DNA of 64,000 bases from Protonemura montana (lineage: Eukaryota > Arthropoda > Insecta > Plecoptera > Nemouridae), in the NCBI GenBank assembly GCA_947568835.1, contig OX387603.1:28234651-28298650 (forward strand). Direction: 5' to 3'. Numbering within the stretch: position 1 is the stretch's first letter; every line of letters begins with the position of its first letter. The position numbers and the translations under genes were made by a program. The notes beneath the pieces were generated by a model. The model was given only the letters and a program-made list of their open reading frames with translations. It searched no databases and had not been told where the DNA came from. Positions 32,426 through 44,403 of this stretch are shown here, one piece after another.

Positions 32426-32687
32426 TCTTGATTCCATCTTGGAATGCCAAACCAACTAACAACCAAGCATGATAGCATTGCATCAGTCTAAAAACTGAAC
32501 AATGCATCCTACCTATCCGACACAGTTGATCCTTGCATGAATCCTTGCATCTCTCTTCTTGATTCTATCTTGGAATGCCAAACCAACTAACCACCAAGCA
32601 TGATAGCATTGCACCAGTCTAAAAACTGAACAATGCATCCTACCTATCCGACACAGTTGATCCTTGCATGAATCCTTGCATGTCCGC
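32426..32687 (+). repeat. 131-bp tandem duplication private to U2
   Basis: TCTTGATTC(C/T)ATCTTGG starts at 32426 and again at 32557, and both copies run to CCTTGCATGAATCCTTGCAT. Other units have one copy. A few differences (CAACTAACAACC against CAACTAACCACC) show that it is not brand new. Confidence 0.85.
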
Positions 32688-32775
32688 ACATCAGAGATTC
32701 CTGTTGCTTGCAACGGGCTGCACAATCTTTGATAGTGTAAGGCAGAGGCGATGTAGTGTGCGACGATCGCCATGC

Positions 32776-32802
32776 TGCCGGGGCGGGATGGGGGCCCCGG
32801 CA
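32776..32802 (+). other. GC-rich 9-bp hairpin in U2 3' region
   Basis: Same stem and loop as in U1. Confidence 0.65.
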
Positions 32803-33632
32803 TAACAATTATTTTTAAAATTCTCTCAATTAACAGCTTGAATACATTTAGAAACTTTTTATTTCTCCAAGAATGGTGCCTCTCTCTTGCCGTCTTTTTT
32901 TATTTTGTTTTAGACAGCCCCTCCCCCTGCCAATCGCGGAGAAGGAACTTCTTCATGGCACCATTGCGGAGATTACTTTCAATTACGGATGAACAGTGGC
33001 GATACTGCGACATGGCTGGTCTGAATTTACTGTTGCTTTCAAATGGTCAAAGTTTTCAACGCAAATCGTCGTAAACATGTGAATATTTCTTATATTTGTA
33101 AGAATGATCATAATATTGGCAAATAAAAATTACAATAATTAATAGGTACATTTTTTTTTGTTTAATCTTCAAAAAAAAACCTTCGTCACTGAAACCAAAC
33201 CAAAAATATTTGTAATGATTCCTTTCTGTCCAAAAAGCACACCAAATGGTTGTGTCCTTATAAGCAATGCTGCTGGTTAGCCATCATCGTTGAAGGTACT
33301 GGCGGAAATCAGGCATAGTATGGTATATCAAGTCGTAAGGGCACAATACTTTGTTTTCTCGCCATTTTTTCAGTACTTTATTTTGTTGTCCCATAAAAGT
33401 TTTTTAAATGTATGCGTAGAGGCTACATTAAGTGTTAAGTCTCAGTTCGGTCCCAGGGCTTAGGGACTAAATTTTGGCCTAGGCCCATATATTTTTGTCA
33501 TGATCTATCCTATCGGCATATGCCCTATGGGCATAGGGTACTAGAAAAACAGTAGTGAGCTATTTGTAATTGTTAATCCAAGTTCAAAGACAATACTAAT
33601 ACTAAAATAAAACCACTCGGGATAAGAACAAC

Positions 33633-33661
33633 AGGTGCCGTTAGGCATCGGGTACTGCTAG
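33633..33661 (+). other. Helitron 3' terminus of U2
   Basis: Hairpin GTGCC/GGCAT, 9-nt spacer (CGGGTACTG) and CTAG at 33658-33661; U3 starts at the next base. Confidence 0.88.
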
Positions 33662-34890
33662 TTAACCTTATATAAAAGCTTTAAAATGCGATGTTCAACT
33701 TTTTAGTTTGTGGGTATATGGGTGGGTGGATGGCTGGCTGGCTGGGATGTAACCGGCCGCTCTACTGGTTATGGAAATTGCGAAATGCGACTGAAAACGT
33801 ACGGAAATGGGCTAGAATTTTTCAGAATTAACTTTTCCATTGGCAGGCGACATTTTCACAGCGATTTAAAATCGTTTTCATGGTGAAAAGTTGCTTAATA
33901 TGACGGCAAGATATCTCAGAGCCAGGCGATGCAGCTCGATTTTATAATTCTTTTAATACTCAAGTTTTTCTAGCCTCGAGCTCCACGGTGATTTTTCATG
34001 CATTCGTATTAAAGTTGTTGATGTAATTGAGCGAAAACACATTCAATTGCGAACGTTTTAAGTGCAAAAAGAATTAATTTTGCTAATAAACTGACAGCTT
34101 TGATCAATTGTTTGCTATTTTGACACCACGGCAAGGTGTACGAAATCGTGAATGTATCTTTTCAGCAGTGGATCATCAGGCCAAATTAAACGTCAAAATG
34201 GGTTGAAATGTCAAACTCTCAACTAAAACCCCTTTGTTTCTGGCGAAAATCTGTCAAAAACGACAGGAAATGGTTATAATTTGTACATGATTTCAAAGCA
34301 CTTTATGAAACGCGACATTTGTAAGGTGAGTTGATGGGATACGGCGATTTTAACAGGATTTTAAATTAAACTTCTTATGAAACAGGTGAGTTAGGAAAAA
34401 GTTTGACTTATAACAGGCGTAAAAATCGTATTTTTACGTATTGTATGTAATATTTATAAATATAAATATTTTATTGTATTGTATTGTATACAAAAGACAA
34501 AAAATTCTTTAAAATACGACGATTTTACTCCATCCCCGGCCTAGACAAGATCACGCAGTTGATTCCAAGCGATCAATGATATTTGCGGCATTAATGCAAA
34601 TTATCAGTAACTTTAACGGATTTCGCAAGCTTTAAAGGCATAAAATATAGTTTTTTCAACAACTAAGACACACTTGATTAGTTTTTTATTGATAATTTTG
34701 CCAAAACTAGATTTAAAGTGACACTGACAGATCAAAGGTAAACATTTGATGGATGTTTTTCATCGACTCAGGATGCCGTGGATATTTATTTTATTTTCGA
34801 GAATGCCGTGATCGTTCAACAGGTATTTAAATTCAAGACGTCATTAATTACAGAGAGCAGTTTAAACAAATCTGATCCAAATACGCAATC

Positions 34891-35164
34891 TATGGTTTAA
34901 TATGGTTTTCTATGGAATTGTATGGTATTGTATGGTACTTTTTGGTTTTATATGGTATTCTATGGTATTACGTGATATTATGTGGTATTGTTTGGTTATT
35001 TATGGTATTCTATGGAATTGTACGGTTTTGTATTGTATGGTATTCTATGGTATTCTATGATATTGTATGGAAATGTATGGTATCGTTTGGTATTCTATGG
35101 TTTTCTTTGGTATTGTGTGTTATATGTTATTCAATGGTATTCATTGGTATTGTATGGTTTTTTT
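34891..35164 (+). repeat. TATGG/TATTx pentamer satellite of U3, ~0.27 kb
   Basis: Imperfect pentamers TATGG, TATTC, TATTG and TATTA in one phase. It starts after AATACGCAATC and ends at the poly-T before the conserved AGGCGTA(C/A)AAATTG block. It stands where U1, U2 and U4 carry the GCATA and 41-bp repeats. Confidence 0.9.
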
Positions 35165-35412
35165 AAAAGGCGTACAAATTGTATTTTTATTGCATATTTT
35201 GTGTTCAATTGTGTTTCTTTAATGAGTTTTCAGAAATATTTGGTAGTGATTTAAACCGTAATTAATTAGCTAACTTCTAAAGACACATTATTATGATCAC
35301 TGACCGCAATAATTTGACTTCTGGCTTTATTCATTTACAGCGTGTAGCATCGACAGCTTCTTATGGCACGTAATTTAAATCGTCGCGCGTGGTGTTCAAG
35401 TTTGAATTTGCG

Positions 35413-36093
35413 TGACGTCATTTTACGTAGCGGGATATTGGTTTAGCGCTTTTTGATCGGCATCTACGCTCGGCAATTAGTCACACTCCCAAAGCTCGCC
35501 AACCGCCATTTGCTATAGCAGTTAGTATAGCATGAGAGTGCGGATTACCTACACGGCGAAACACTCTTGTGGGGAAGAATTTCGTCGCTATTCAAGGTAA
35601 TCTACTTTCATATTTAATTTGCATGTCACAATATCCAGTAATAGTCAACCCCTAATATCATGAAGTGATTCAATTATTTATAGTGATATTATAGCGTTTA
35701 GCTTCTAAATTATTATTAAAATAATCGTTCATCATCAAGACTGGAAAGCATACATTTTGCCCGTCTTGTGAAAATTTCCGTGACGTCACTTTTACGTAAC
35801 ATGATGCAATCGCTCGACGCGATTCTCATCCCCCTCCCCAACCCTCCCATGCCCACCGTTCCAACAATTAGAAGTGTGTTCAACATGGCGTCCAAGCTCG
35901 CATTCGAAGCAAATTAGCATATTTCTTTGTAAAGAAACTGAAGTGATTGTTGTGCATATTAAAGCATACATTTAGCCTGGCATGATATTTGCATGAGGTC
36001 ATTTTTACAAAACATGGCGGTTGGTTCGTGCTCAGCCACGCTCCGCTTCAGCTCGGCGACGCTAGGCACTAAAACCTAGCTTTCTTCACACAG
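35413..36093 (+). promoter_or_regulatory. 5' regulatory region of U3
   Basis: CREs at 35413-35420 and 35781-35788; donor GT at 35597; acceptor CAG ending 36093 (497-nt putative intron). Confidence 0.6.
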
Positions 36094-39000
36094 ATGCCAC
36101 CTAAGAAGCGTGTAAATCTGACGTCTCGGAAAGGCGGGAAAGGTGCAACGGCAAGAGCAGAGAGCGCGGCGGCAAAGAAAAGGGCTGCTGCTGACGAGAG
36201 AGCGAGGACGAGAGAGACGGCCGAGCACGCCGACCATCAGGCGACTGCTAGCCCGTCGACGTCGACGCTCGACGAGCAGCGTCCTTTTCTTTCCGCTGTT
36301 CTCAGAGAAGCCCCGGTGAGTGTCTTAAAGCATGATTTCTTATTAGAACAGGCCGCCCCCGCTACTCTTCCAGCTTTTTATGATAAACCCTCTACAAGCC
36401 GCTATATGCATTCCTTTCCCGACAATGTGCCATCTGAACTCCCATCCCTTGACCAGACTCAGATCCTGGAAAATTCAGTTGGCCAGCTCCAAGAGGACAA
36501 GAACGTGCAAGTAACAGCAAACGAACGGAGTGCCCGACTAGCGGAAAAAGCTAGAAATGCTCGCCAGCGCAGAAAGGCTGAGGATGAGGCCCAACGTCTT
36601 CTGCGTCTGGCTCAGGTTGCCGAGTCGAAGCGTCGACGACTAGACGAAGCTTCTGAGGGACGACGCCTACAGCTTCTTGCTGAAAAGGCCGAGTCTGAGC
36701 GCCTCCGCTTGGCAAAATGTACGGAAGAACAGCGCCTTCAGCGACTGGCCCTTAAGGCAGAGGCAGAGCGTCACCGCTTGAGTGGCGAAGCTGACGAACA
36801 GCGCCTTCAGCGATTGGCCCTTAAGGCAGAGGCAGAGCGTCGCCGCTTGAGTGACGAAGCTGACCAACAGCGCCTTCAGCGACTAGCCCTTAAGGCTGAG
36901 GCAGAGCGTCGCCGCTTGAGTGACGAAGCTGACCAACAGCGCCTTCAGCGACTAGCCCTTAAGGCAGAGTCAAAGCGTCGCCACTTGAGTGACGAAGCTG
37001 ACGAACAGCGCCTTCAGCGACTAGCCCTTAAGGCAGAGTCAAAGCGTCGCCGCTTGAGTGACGAAGCTGACGAACAGCGCCTTCAGCGACTAGCCCTTAA
37101 GGCAGAGTCAGAGCGTCGCCGCTTGAGTGACGAAGCTGACCAACAGCGGCTTCAGAGACTAGCCCTTATGGCAGAGTCCAAGCGTCGCCGCTTGAGTGAC
37201 GAATCTGAGGAACAGCGCCTTCAGCGATTAAGCCAGAAGGCAGTTCAAACGCAGTCTGAAAGGCAGCATGAGACTCCAGAGGCGCGCGAGAGCCGTATAG
37301 TCGCCGCGCGGGAGCGATCTCAGCAGCGTCGAAATGCCGAGACCAGGGAAAAGCTCGCGGCGTTCGAAGTGGAAGTCTCTCAGCGCGCTGAGGAGGAGGC
37401 GTCTCAACGCGCCCAAGAGGCTGAACTAGAGCAAAGCCAGCGAGTCGCGGTCGAGGCTATTGACGTGGCAGACGATCAGTTCGAACCTGATCTTGCTCCA
37501 GTGAACCTTCATCCTTTCCACTTGGAGGCTGCACGGCAAGACGTCGCTGACGTCGCCCTCTTTCACTGCGGCAGCATGGACGAAGTATGCAGGGTTTGCG
37601 GCGCTCTGTACTTCGCAGGAGAGCGTCCATCTGACAAAATTTACAAACTCTGTTGTCACTCGGGCAACGTAATCCTCGAGCCTCTCCTCGCGTATCCCGA
37701 TTTAATGCATGCGTTGCTGACCGGAGACCATTGCGAGTCTAAGAACTTCCGCAAAAACATCCGGTCGTACAACAGTTCGCTCTCCTTCGCTTCAGTCGGA
37801 GTTAAGACGGACATCCCCCAGGGCCGTGGCACATACTGTTTTCGTGTCCATGGCAACATCCAGCATAGGATCGGCCATATGGGGCAGGCGGTGCAGAAGC
37901 CCCTCTATTCGCACCTGTACTTTCTTGATGCGGAACAAGCGAAGACGCATCGAATGGACAGGCGCCAGAATGCTAATCTGCTACCCAACCTGCTTCATGA
38001 GCTGGACGCGCTGGTTCGCGAAATAAATCCTTTTGCCCAAGGGCTTAAAACGTTAGGTCAGGTGGAGGCCGACGACAGGATCCGTGCAGCTGCCGAGGGG
38101 CGACCCGAGGTCATGGCCGAACTGCGTTTCGTGGATGACCGACGGCGGCTGTACGAAAATCCTACGGCCCACGAGGTGGCCGTTGTTTATCAGAGCGTTG
38201 ACGGTGGCATGCCTCCTCTAGGACGTGATATTCGTATCCATACTCGTGGCGGATTTATTGAGCAGCTGTCTGTCCTGTCGCCCAACACGGATCCGCTCAG
38301 CTACGTGCTGTTGTTCCCGCGTGGAGAACCCGGCTGGCAACGAGGTATGCCGCACACCAGGCAATCTAAGCACAGCGTCGTCACTCTAATGGAGTTTTAT
38401 AGCCATCGACTCCACGAGCGTGTCGGCGCCTTCCATCCAGTGCTGCACGCCGGCAAGCTGACGCAGCAGTTTATGGTAGACGCCTATATCAAGGTTGAGG
38501 GCAATCGCCTTGAGTTCGTCATCAGGAACCAGAAAACGCTGCGCGCCGAACTCTACAGTGGGCTCATGGACCACTTGGCGAACCGTGCTGAGCGGCAGGG
38601 CTGCAATGTCGGGAAGATGGTGATTCTGCCTTCCAGTTTCATCGGAAGCCCCAGGCATTGCCAGCAGCTATATCAAGACGCTATGAGTATCGTCACCAAG
38701 TTTGGAAAACCCGATCTTTTCCTTACTATGACGTGTAATCCGAAGTGGCCTGAGATTCAGACGAGCCTAGCGGCGTACGAAAGGGCAGAAGACCGACCCG
38801 ATCTCACCGCGCGAGTATTCCAACTTAAACTCAAGGAGCTCATGTCTGATCTCACCAAGAGGCACGTGCTGGGCGTTCCCATGGCTCACTTCCACGTGAT
38901 CGAGTTCCAAAAACGTGGACTCCCTCACGCTCACATCCTGGTAATCCTTCGCGACGAGGACAAGATCCGCACTCCCGAGGAGGTAGACGCACTTATCTGT

Positions 39001-41844
39001 GCCGAGTTGCCCGATCCGGTGACCGAGGAGAGACTGCACAAGGTCATCGTGTCGTCGATGATCCACGGCCCGTGCGGCGCTCGGAACATGTCCTCTGTGT
39101 GCATGGAGGACGGAAAGTGTAAGAAGAAGTTCCCCAAGTCGTTCACAGATGTGACTGTGGTCAACGAGGGGGGTTTCACCGTCTATCGCCGTCGAGAGAG
39201 CGGGCAGACGCATACCATCTCAGGAAGAGTGGTCGACAACCGAGACGTAGTGCCTTACAACAAGTACTTAAGCTCCAAGTTTGACTGCCACCTGAACATC
39301 GAGCACTGTGGATCCGCGAAGACGGTCAAGTACCTGTGCAAGTACGTGTACAAAGGTCACGACTGTGCCAGGGTCCAGCTCCGCGTCTCTGTCCCCGCGG
39401 AGGGCGATCATGAGCCACGTCCAGCGCACGGTGCCCAGCAAGAGTTGGTGTGGGACGAGGTCTCACAGTTCATCGACTCTCGCTACGTGAGTCCCCAAGA
39501 GGCTGCGTGGAGAATTTTCGGATTTGAAATGCACGAAAAGTCGCACACTATCATCCGTTTGGCGATCCACCTCGAGGGTGACCACATGGTCACGTTCCGT
39601 CCTGGAGACGAGGAAGCCGCAGCAGAACGCGGCAGGGCTGCGCTGACTACGCTGACGGCATGGTTTGCGCTGAATAGTAGCAACCCGGCGGCACGGCAGT
39701 ACAAGTACATCGACATCCCGTACCACTTCCGTTTCGAGGGCAAAGCGTGGAAGCCACGAAAGCGAGGTGCCGGCTCCATCATCAGCCGAATGTACTCCGT
39801 GACGCCCCGGCAGATCGAGCGATACCATCTTCGTCTCCTTTTGCTACACGTCGCCGGCGCCACCTCATTCGAGGACGTGCGCACGTTCCAGGGTAGGGTT
39901 TACGCTACCTTCAAGGAAGCTGCCATCGCACGCAACCTGCTAATGGACGACGATGAGTGGCAGAAATGTCTGCAGGAGGCGGTTGCTATAAAGATGCCAA
40001 ACGAACTTCGTCAGCTGTTTGCTATCATTTGCGCGTTCTGTCAGCCTCTTGACCCGCTGTCTCTATGGGAGCGTTTCAAGGGCGATTTCTGCGAAGATTT
40101 CGCCCGAGAACACGACCCCATCGAGGCAGAACAGTTGGCCCTGAATTCCATCCAGTCCGTCCTTGCCCTACACCGCCTGACCAACGCCGAAATCGGTTTG
40201 CCAGCGCCTCGAGTGCCAGTCATCGTTGCTGTCGACGAGCAGTTCGACCAGACCGCCGAAAGGGAAGAGGCCGAGGAGAACTTGGTGAAGCTCAACGGCA
40301 GACAGCGCGTGGCATTCGACGCGGTGATGGCAGCAATCGACGACCCGAACGCCGAGCAGAGGTGCTTCTACCTGGACGGCCCGGGCGGCAGCGGGAAGAC
40401 CTTCCTATACAACACCCTCATCAGCACGCTGCGAGCCCGAGGCGAGCGAGCCGTGGCCGTCGCGTGGACGGGCATTGCGGCGACGTTACTGAAGGGAGGG
40501 AGGACCTGCCACTCGCGATTTCGATTGCCTGTTCCGATTGTGGAAAACAGCACGTCTGGCGTGAAGCCCAACTCCGCCGAGGGCGCTTCGCTGAGGGCGG
40601 CCAAGGTCATCATCTTGGATGAAGGACCCATGGCGCCTCTGCTGGCCCTGAACGTGATCGAGCGGACGCTAAGAGACGTGACCAACGATGAGCGTCCGTT
40701 CGGCGGAAAGGTGATCGTTATCGGCGGGGATTTTAGGCAGTGCCTCCCAGTCGTTCGAAATGGCAACCGAACGACCATAGTCGAGCAATGCATTAAGCGT
40801 GGCGCGCTTTGGTCGTTGTTCCGCACCCTCGAGCTGCGCGCGAACATGCGCGCCAACCCAGGCGAAGTAGAGTTTGTCGAGTGGCTCTTGCGTGTCGGAA
40901 ACGGCGAGATTTTGAATGACTGCCACCTCCCGGATGACACCATCGCATTACCTGTCCAATGCGTCGTGGACTGCGTCATTGACGCCGTCTTCGGCACGAG
41001 CATTAGTGCTGCCGAGATGGCCGTGATGCAAGACCATGCCATCCTCTGCCCGAAGAACGTGGAGTCTTTGAACATCAATGACAACGTTCTTGAGCGCCTC
41101 GAAGGTGACGTGTTCGAATACTGCAGCGCCGACACTGTCGATGTCAGTGAAGGCGAAGATGGCGACGTTTTGGCTACCGATTATCCCGTAGAATATCTAA
41201 ATTCATTAACGCCATCCGGGATGCCACCGCACAAGCTTCGTCTGAAAGTTCATGCAATCGTGATGCTCATGAGGAACGTCGACGTGAGAGCCGGCCTATG
41301 CAATGGGACTCGACTCAGCGTTGTTGCACTCCACGAGCACGTGATCGACTGCAGGATCATCGGAGGGCGCTGTGCGGGACGACGCACTTTCCTATGTAGA
41401 GTCAACCTAACTCCCTCGGACATTGGCATGCCCTTTACGATGACAAGGCGCCAGTTTCCGATCCGTCTGGCATTCGCCATGACCATCAATAAAGCCCAGG
41501 GTCAATCTTTAAAGAGGGTGGGAATTAATTTAGAAAAACCAGTATTCGGACACGGTCAGCTATACGTGGCGCTTTCTCGGGCTCGCTCTTTGGACTCGAT
41601 CTTCGTGGCAGTCGCCGGTAACGAGGCGCAGGGCAAGTTGATCGTCTCGAGCAACACCACCTTCACCAAGAACATCGTGTACCAGGAGGTGCTCGAGATT
41701 CATGCGCCGGACCACCAGGCAGCGGATCCTTCCTCGCGTAGTGGCTATCAAGAGGCTGACCAGCAGGCCCTTGAGCAGTCGCTTAGTCAACTCGCTGTAT
41801 CGGATGCGGATGAAGAAGTTCCAATGGACGCCTCCTCCTCCTAA
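36094..41844 (+). CDS. Helitron Rep/PIF1-like helicase, copy 3 (1916 aa)
   Basis: Seven 23-residue repeats (36727-37209) account for its 92 extra residues over copy 1. HUH H945/H947, Y1080/Y1084 and Walker A Lys 1435 are intact, and there is no stop or frameshift. From the Cys cluster onward it differs from copy 1 at only a few residues by eye (for example GSMDEV for GRMDEV, and VGINLEKP for VGIHLEKP, the latter shared with copy 4). The N-terminus carries private changes (HDFLLEQAAPATL, YDKPSTS, NVPSELPS). The repeats include two successive QQRLQRL units, consistent with local duplication. Confidence 0.97.
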   Translation: MPPKKRVNLTSRKGGKGATARAESAAAKKRAAADERARTRETAEHADHQATASPSTSTLDEQRPFLSAVLREAPVSVLKHDFLLEQAAPATLPAFYDKPSTSRYMHSFPDNVPSELPSLDQTQILENSVGQLQEDKNVQVTANERSARLAEKARNARQRRKAEDEAQRLLRLAQVAESKRRRLDEASEGRRLQLLAEKAESERLRLAKCTEEQRLQRLALKAEAERHRLSGEADEQRLQRLALKAEAERRRLSDEADQQRLQRLALKAEAERRRLSDEADQQRLQRLALKAESKRRHLSDEADEQRLQRLALKAESKRRRLSDEADEQRLQRLALKAESERRRLSDEADQQRLQRLALMAESKRRRLSDESEEQRLQRLSQKAVQTQSERQHETPEARESRIVAARERSQQRRNAETREKLAAFEVEVSQRAEEEASQRAQEAELEQSQRVAVEAIDVADDQFEPDLAPVNLHPFHLEAARQDVADVALFHCGSMDEVCRVCGALYFAGERPSDKIYKLCCHSGNVILEPLLAYPDLMHALLTGDHCESKNFRKNIRSYNSSLSFASVGVKTDIPQGRGTYCFRVHGNIQHRIGHMGQAVQKPLYSHLYFLDAEQAKTHRMDRRQNANLLPNLLHELDALVREINPFAQGLKTLGQVEADDRIRAAAEGRPEVMAELRFVDDRRRLYENPTAHEVAVVYQSVDGGMPPLGRDIRIHTRGGFIEQLSVLSPNTDPLSYVLLFPRGEPGWQRGMPHTRQSKHSVVTLMEFYSHRLHERVGAFHPVLHAGKLTQQFMVDAYIKVEGNRLEFVIRNQKTLRAELYSGLMDHLANRAERQGCNVGKMVILPSSFIGSPRHCQQLYQDAMSIVTKFGKPDLFLTMTCNPKWPEIQTSLAAYERAEDRPDLTARVFQLKLKELMSDLTKRHVLGVPMAHFHVIEFQKRGLPHAHILVILRDEDKIRTPEEVDALICAELPDPVTEERLHKVIVSSMIHGPCGARNMSSVCMEDGKCKKKFPKSFTDVTVVNEGGFTVYRRRESGQTHTISGRVVDNRDVVPYNKYLSSKFDCHLNIEHCGSAKTVKYLCKYVYKGHDCARVQLRVSVPAEGDHEPRPAHGAQQELVWDEVSQFIDSRYVSPQEAAWRIFGFEMHEKSHTIIRLAIHLEGDHMVTFRPGDEEAAAERGRAALTTLTAWFALNSSNPAARQYKYIDIPYHFRFEGKAWKPRKRGAGSIISRMYSVTPRQIERYHLRLLLLHVAGATSFEDVRTFQGRVYATFKEAAIARNLLMDDDEWQKCLQEAVAIKMPNELRQLFAIICAFCQPLDPLSLWERFKGDFCEDFAREHDPIEAEQLALNSIQSVLALHRLTNAEIGLPAPRVPVIVAVDEQFDQTAEREEAEENLVKLNGRQRVAFDAVMAAIDDPNAEQRCFYLDGPGGSGKTFLYNTLISTLRARGERAVAVAWTGIAATLLKGGRTCHSRFRLPVPIVENSTSGVKPNSAEGASLRAAKVIILDEGPMAPLLALNVIERTLRDVTNDERPFGGKVIVIGGDFRQCLPVVRNGNRTTIVEQCIKRGALWSLFRTLELRANMRANPGEVEFVEWLLRVGNGEILNDCHLPDDTIALPVQCVVDCVIDAVFGTSISAAEMAVMQDHAILCPKNVESLNINDNVLERLEGDVFEYCSADTVDVSEGEDGDVLATDYPVEYLNSLTPSGMPPHKLRLKVHAIVMLMRNVDVRAGLCNGTRLSVVALHEHVIDCRIIGGRCAGRRTFLCRVNLTPSDIGMPFTMTRRQFPIRLAFAMTINKAQGQSLKRVGINLEKPVFGHGQLYVALSRARSLDSIFVAVAGNEAQGKLIVSSNTTFTKNIVYQEVLEIHAPDHQAADPSSRSGYQEADQQALEQSLSQLAVSDADEEVPMDASSS

Positions 41845-42146
41845 TTCCTATCATTGTACTATCCCTTACATTTGCAATAGCGGTAACATTTCCTAGATAA
41901 ATTTAAATTCAGTAAGGCTAGGTAGGGCAGACCAGGAACCGTGACTAGCACGGCAGGTAGCAACCCAATTCCCATATATTTCACCATGCTGACACGCTTT
42001 TCTGCTGCAGGTATAAAGCACCGGACGCCGCATAGCCCTTTAACTTCACGACCATTGCGCTCGCATGTGGACACTCTAACGGAACTGCTCCTCCCAGAGC
42101 TAGACAATTATGCATGTACATTAATTGATAGATTATATTGTACATA

Positions 42147-42485
42147 CATTTAGTAAAGTAGTTACTTCTAACTAATAGTATTAGAAATGCAGCCTGCTGT
42201 TTTCCATCTGCATGTCATGCATGTTCAAAAAAACAAAAAAACAAAAAAAAAATCATAGATTTAGTAAAGTAGTTACTAAGTAGTAAGTAGTAGTAGTTGG
42301 TAAGCAAGTAGTTAATAGTTATGCAACCTGCTGTTTTCCATCTGCATGTCATGCATGTTCAAAAAAACAAAAAAACAAAAAAAAATATCATAGATTTAGT
42401 AAAGTAGCTACTAAGTAGTAAGTAGTAGTAGTTGGTAAGTAAGTAGTTAATAGTTATGCAACCTGCTGTTTTCTATCTGCATGTT
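42147..42485 (+). repeat. ~134-bp 3' tandem repeats of U3, three copies
   Basis: Unit starts at 42147, 42259 and 42393; the lowest copy number in the array. Confidence 0.9.
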
Positions 42486-42767
42486 TGCAATTTTTTTAAG
42501 GTCACAATCTTACTTTCGTGTCGGTCTTTTTACTGCATGTTTCTCTTTTCTTGATTCCATCTTGGAATGTCAAACCAACTAACTACCAAGCATGATAGCA
42601 TTGCATCAGTCTAAAAACTGAACAATGCATCCTACCTATCCGACACAGTTGATCCTTGCATGAATCCTTGCATGTCCGCACATCAGAGATTCCTGTTGCT
42701 TGCAACGGGCTGCACAATCTTTGGTAGTGTAAGGCAGAGGCGATGTAGTGTGCGACGATCGCCATGC

Positions 42768-42794
42768 TGCCGGGGCGGGATGGGGGCCCCGGCA
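42768..42794 (+). other. GC-rich 9-bp hairpin in U3 3' region
   Basis: Same stem and loop as in U1. Confidence 0.65.
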
Positions 42795-43627
42795 TAACAA
42801 ATATTTTTAAAATTCTCTCAATTAACAGCTTGAATACATTTAGAAACTTTTCATTTCTCCAAGAATGGTGCCTCTCTTGCCGTCTATTTTTATTTTGTTT
42901 TAGACCCCCCCTCCCCCTGCCAATCGTAGAGAAGGAACTTCTTCATGGCACCATTGCGGAGATTACTTTCAATTACGAATGAACAGTGGCGCTACTGCGA
43001 CATGGCAGGTCTGCATTGACTGTTGCTTTCAAATGGTCAAAGTTTTCAACGCAAATCGTCGTAACCATGTGAATATTTCTTATATTTGTAAGAATGATAA
43101 TAATATTGGCAAATAAAAATTACAATAATTAATAGGTACATTTTTTTTTTGTTTAATCTTCAAAAAAAAAAACCTTCGTCACTGAAACCAAACCAAAAAT
43201 ATTTGTAATGATTCCTTTCTGTCCAAAAAGCACACCAAATGGTTGTGTCCCCTTATAAGCAATGCTGCTGGTTAGCCATCATCGTTGAAGGTACTGGCGG
43301 AAATCAGGTATAGTATGGTATATCAAGTCGTAAGGGCATAATACTTTGTTTTCTTGACATTTTCTCAGTACTTTATTTTGTTGTCCCATAAAAGTTTCTT
43401 AAATGTATGCGTAGAGGCTACATTAAGTGTAAAGTCTCAGTTCGGTCCCAGGGCTTAGGGACTAGATTTTGGCCTAGGCCCATATATTTTTGTCATGATC
43501 TATCCTATCGGCATATGCCCTATGGGCATAGGGTACTAGAAAAACAGTAGTGAGCTTTTTGTAATTGTTAATCCAAGTTCAAAGACAATACTAATACTAA
43601 AATAAAACCACTAGGGATAAGAACAAC

Positions 43628-43656
43628 AGGTGCCGTTAGGCATCGGGTACTGCTAG
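43628..43656 (+). other. Helitron 3' terminus of U3
   Basis: Hairpin and CTAG (43653-43656), followed directly by the TTAACC start of the non-autonomous unit. Confidence 0.88.
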
Positions 43657-44403
43657 TTAACCTTATATAAAAGCTTTAAAATTGTGATGTTCAACTTTTT
43701 AGTTTGTGGGTGGGTGGCTGGGTGGATGGGTGGCTGGGATGTAACCGGCCGCTCTACTGGTTATGGAAATTGCGAAATGCCACTCAAAACGTACGGAAAT
43801 GGGCTAGAATTTTTCAGAATTAACTTTTCCATTGGCAGGCGACATTTTGACAGCGATTTGAAATCGTTTTCATGGTGAAAAGTTGCTAAATATGACGGCA
43901 AGATATCTCAGAGCCAGGCGATACAGCTCGATTTTTAAAACTCTTTTTATACCAAAGTTTTTCTAGCCTTGAGCTCCACGGTTATTTTTCATGCATTTGT
44001 AATAAAGTTGTTGATGTAATTGAGCAAAAACACATGCAATTGCGATCGTTTAACGTGAAAAAGAATTAATTTTGCTAATAAACTGACAGCTTTGATCAAT
44101 TGTTTGCATTTTTGACACCACGGCAAGGTGTACGAAATCGTGAATGTATCTTTTCGGCAGTGCATTCAGGAAATTCAAACGTCAAATTTAAACGTCAAAG
44201 TCAATGTCAAATTCAATTTCAAAATCTCCAAAACTGAACGGAAAACGTGTGAAATTGGCTTCTATTGTTCAAATACAGTTTAACATCCTGCTACGTCTTT
44301 TTCACGATGATTTAAAAGTGTTTTAGTAAAGTAAAGTATCAAAAATATTGTTGGTGTTCGGCTAGCAAGATACAAAAGAGTCACTTGATTCATCTCGACA
44401 TTG

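Larger units (their letters stand above)
22150..33661 (+). mobile_element. Helitron unit U2 (autonomous)
   Basis: 11.5 kb, starting on the base after the CTAG of U1 and ending in CTAG at 33658-33661. It has the GCATA plus 41-bp type of spacer, both much shorter than in U1. Its 5' block and satellite edges (for example CATAGGACAG at the satellite start) match U4 better than U1. The non-coding stretches 22150-23473 and 24562-25771 hold the conserved 5' block and the 5' regulatory region; 31454-33661 holds the 3' repeats, a private duplication and the terminus. Confidence 0.9.
33662..43656 (+). mobile_element. Helitron unit U3 (autonomous, TATGG type)
   Basis: 10.0 kb, the shortest complete unit. 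The 5' block matches the others to about 34430, then follows a diverged version of the spacer (34431-34890, including an AT-rich TATTGTATTG run) and a short TATGG satellite. It has no GCATA satellite and no 41-bp repeat. From 35165 it rejoins the common 5' regulatory sequence. The 3' region 41845-43656 is standard. It ends in CTAG at 43653-43656. Confidence 0.9.
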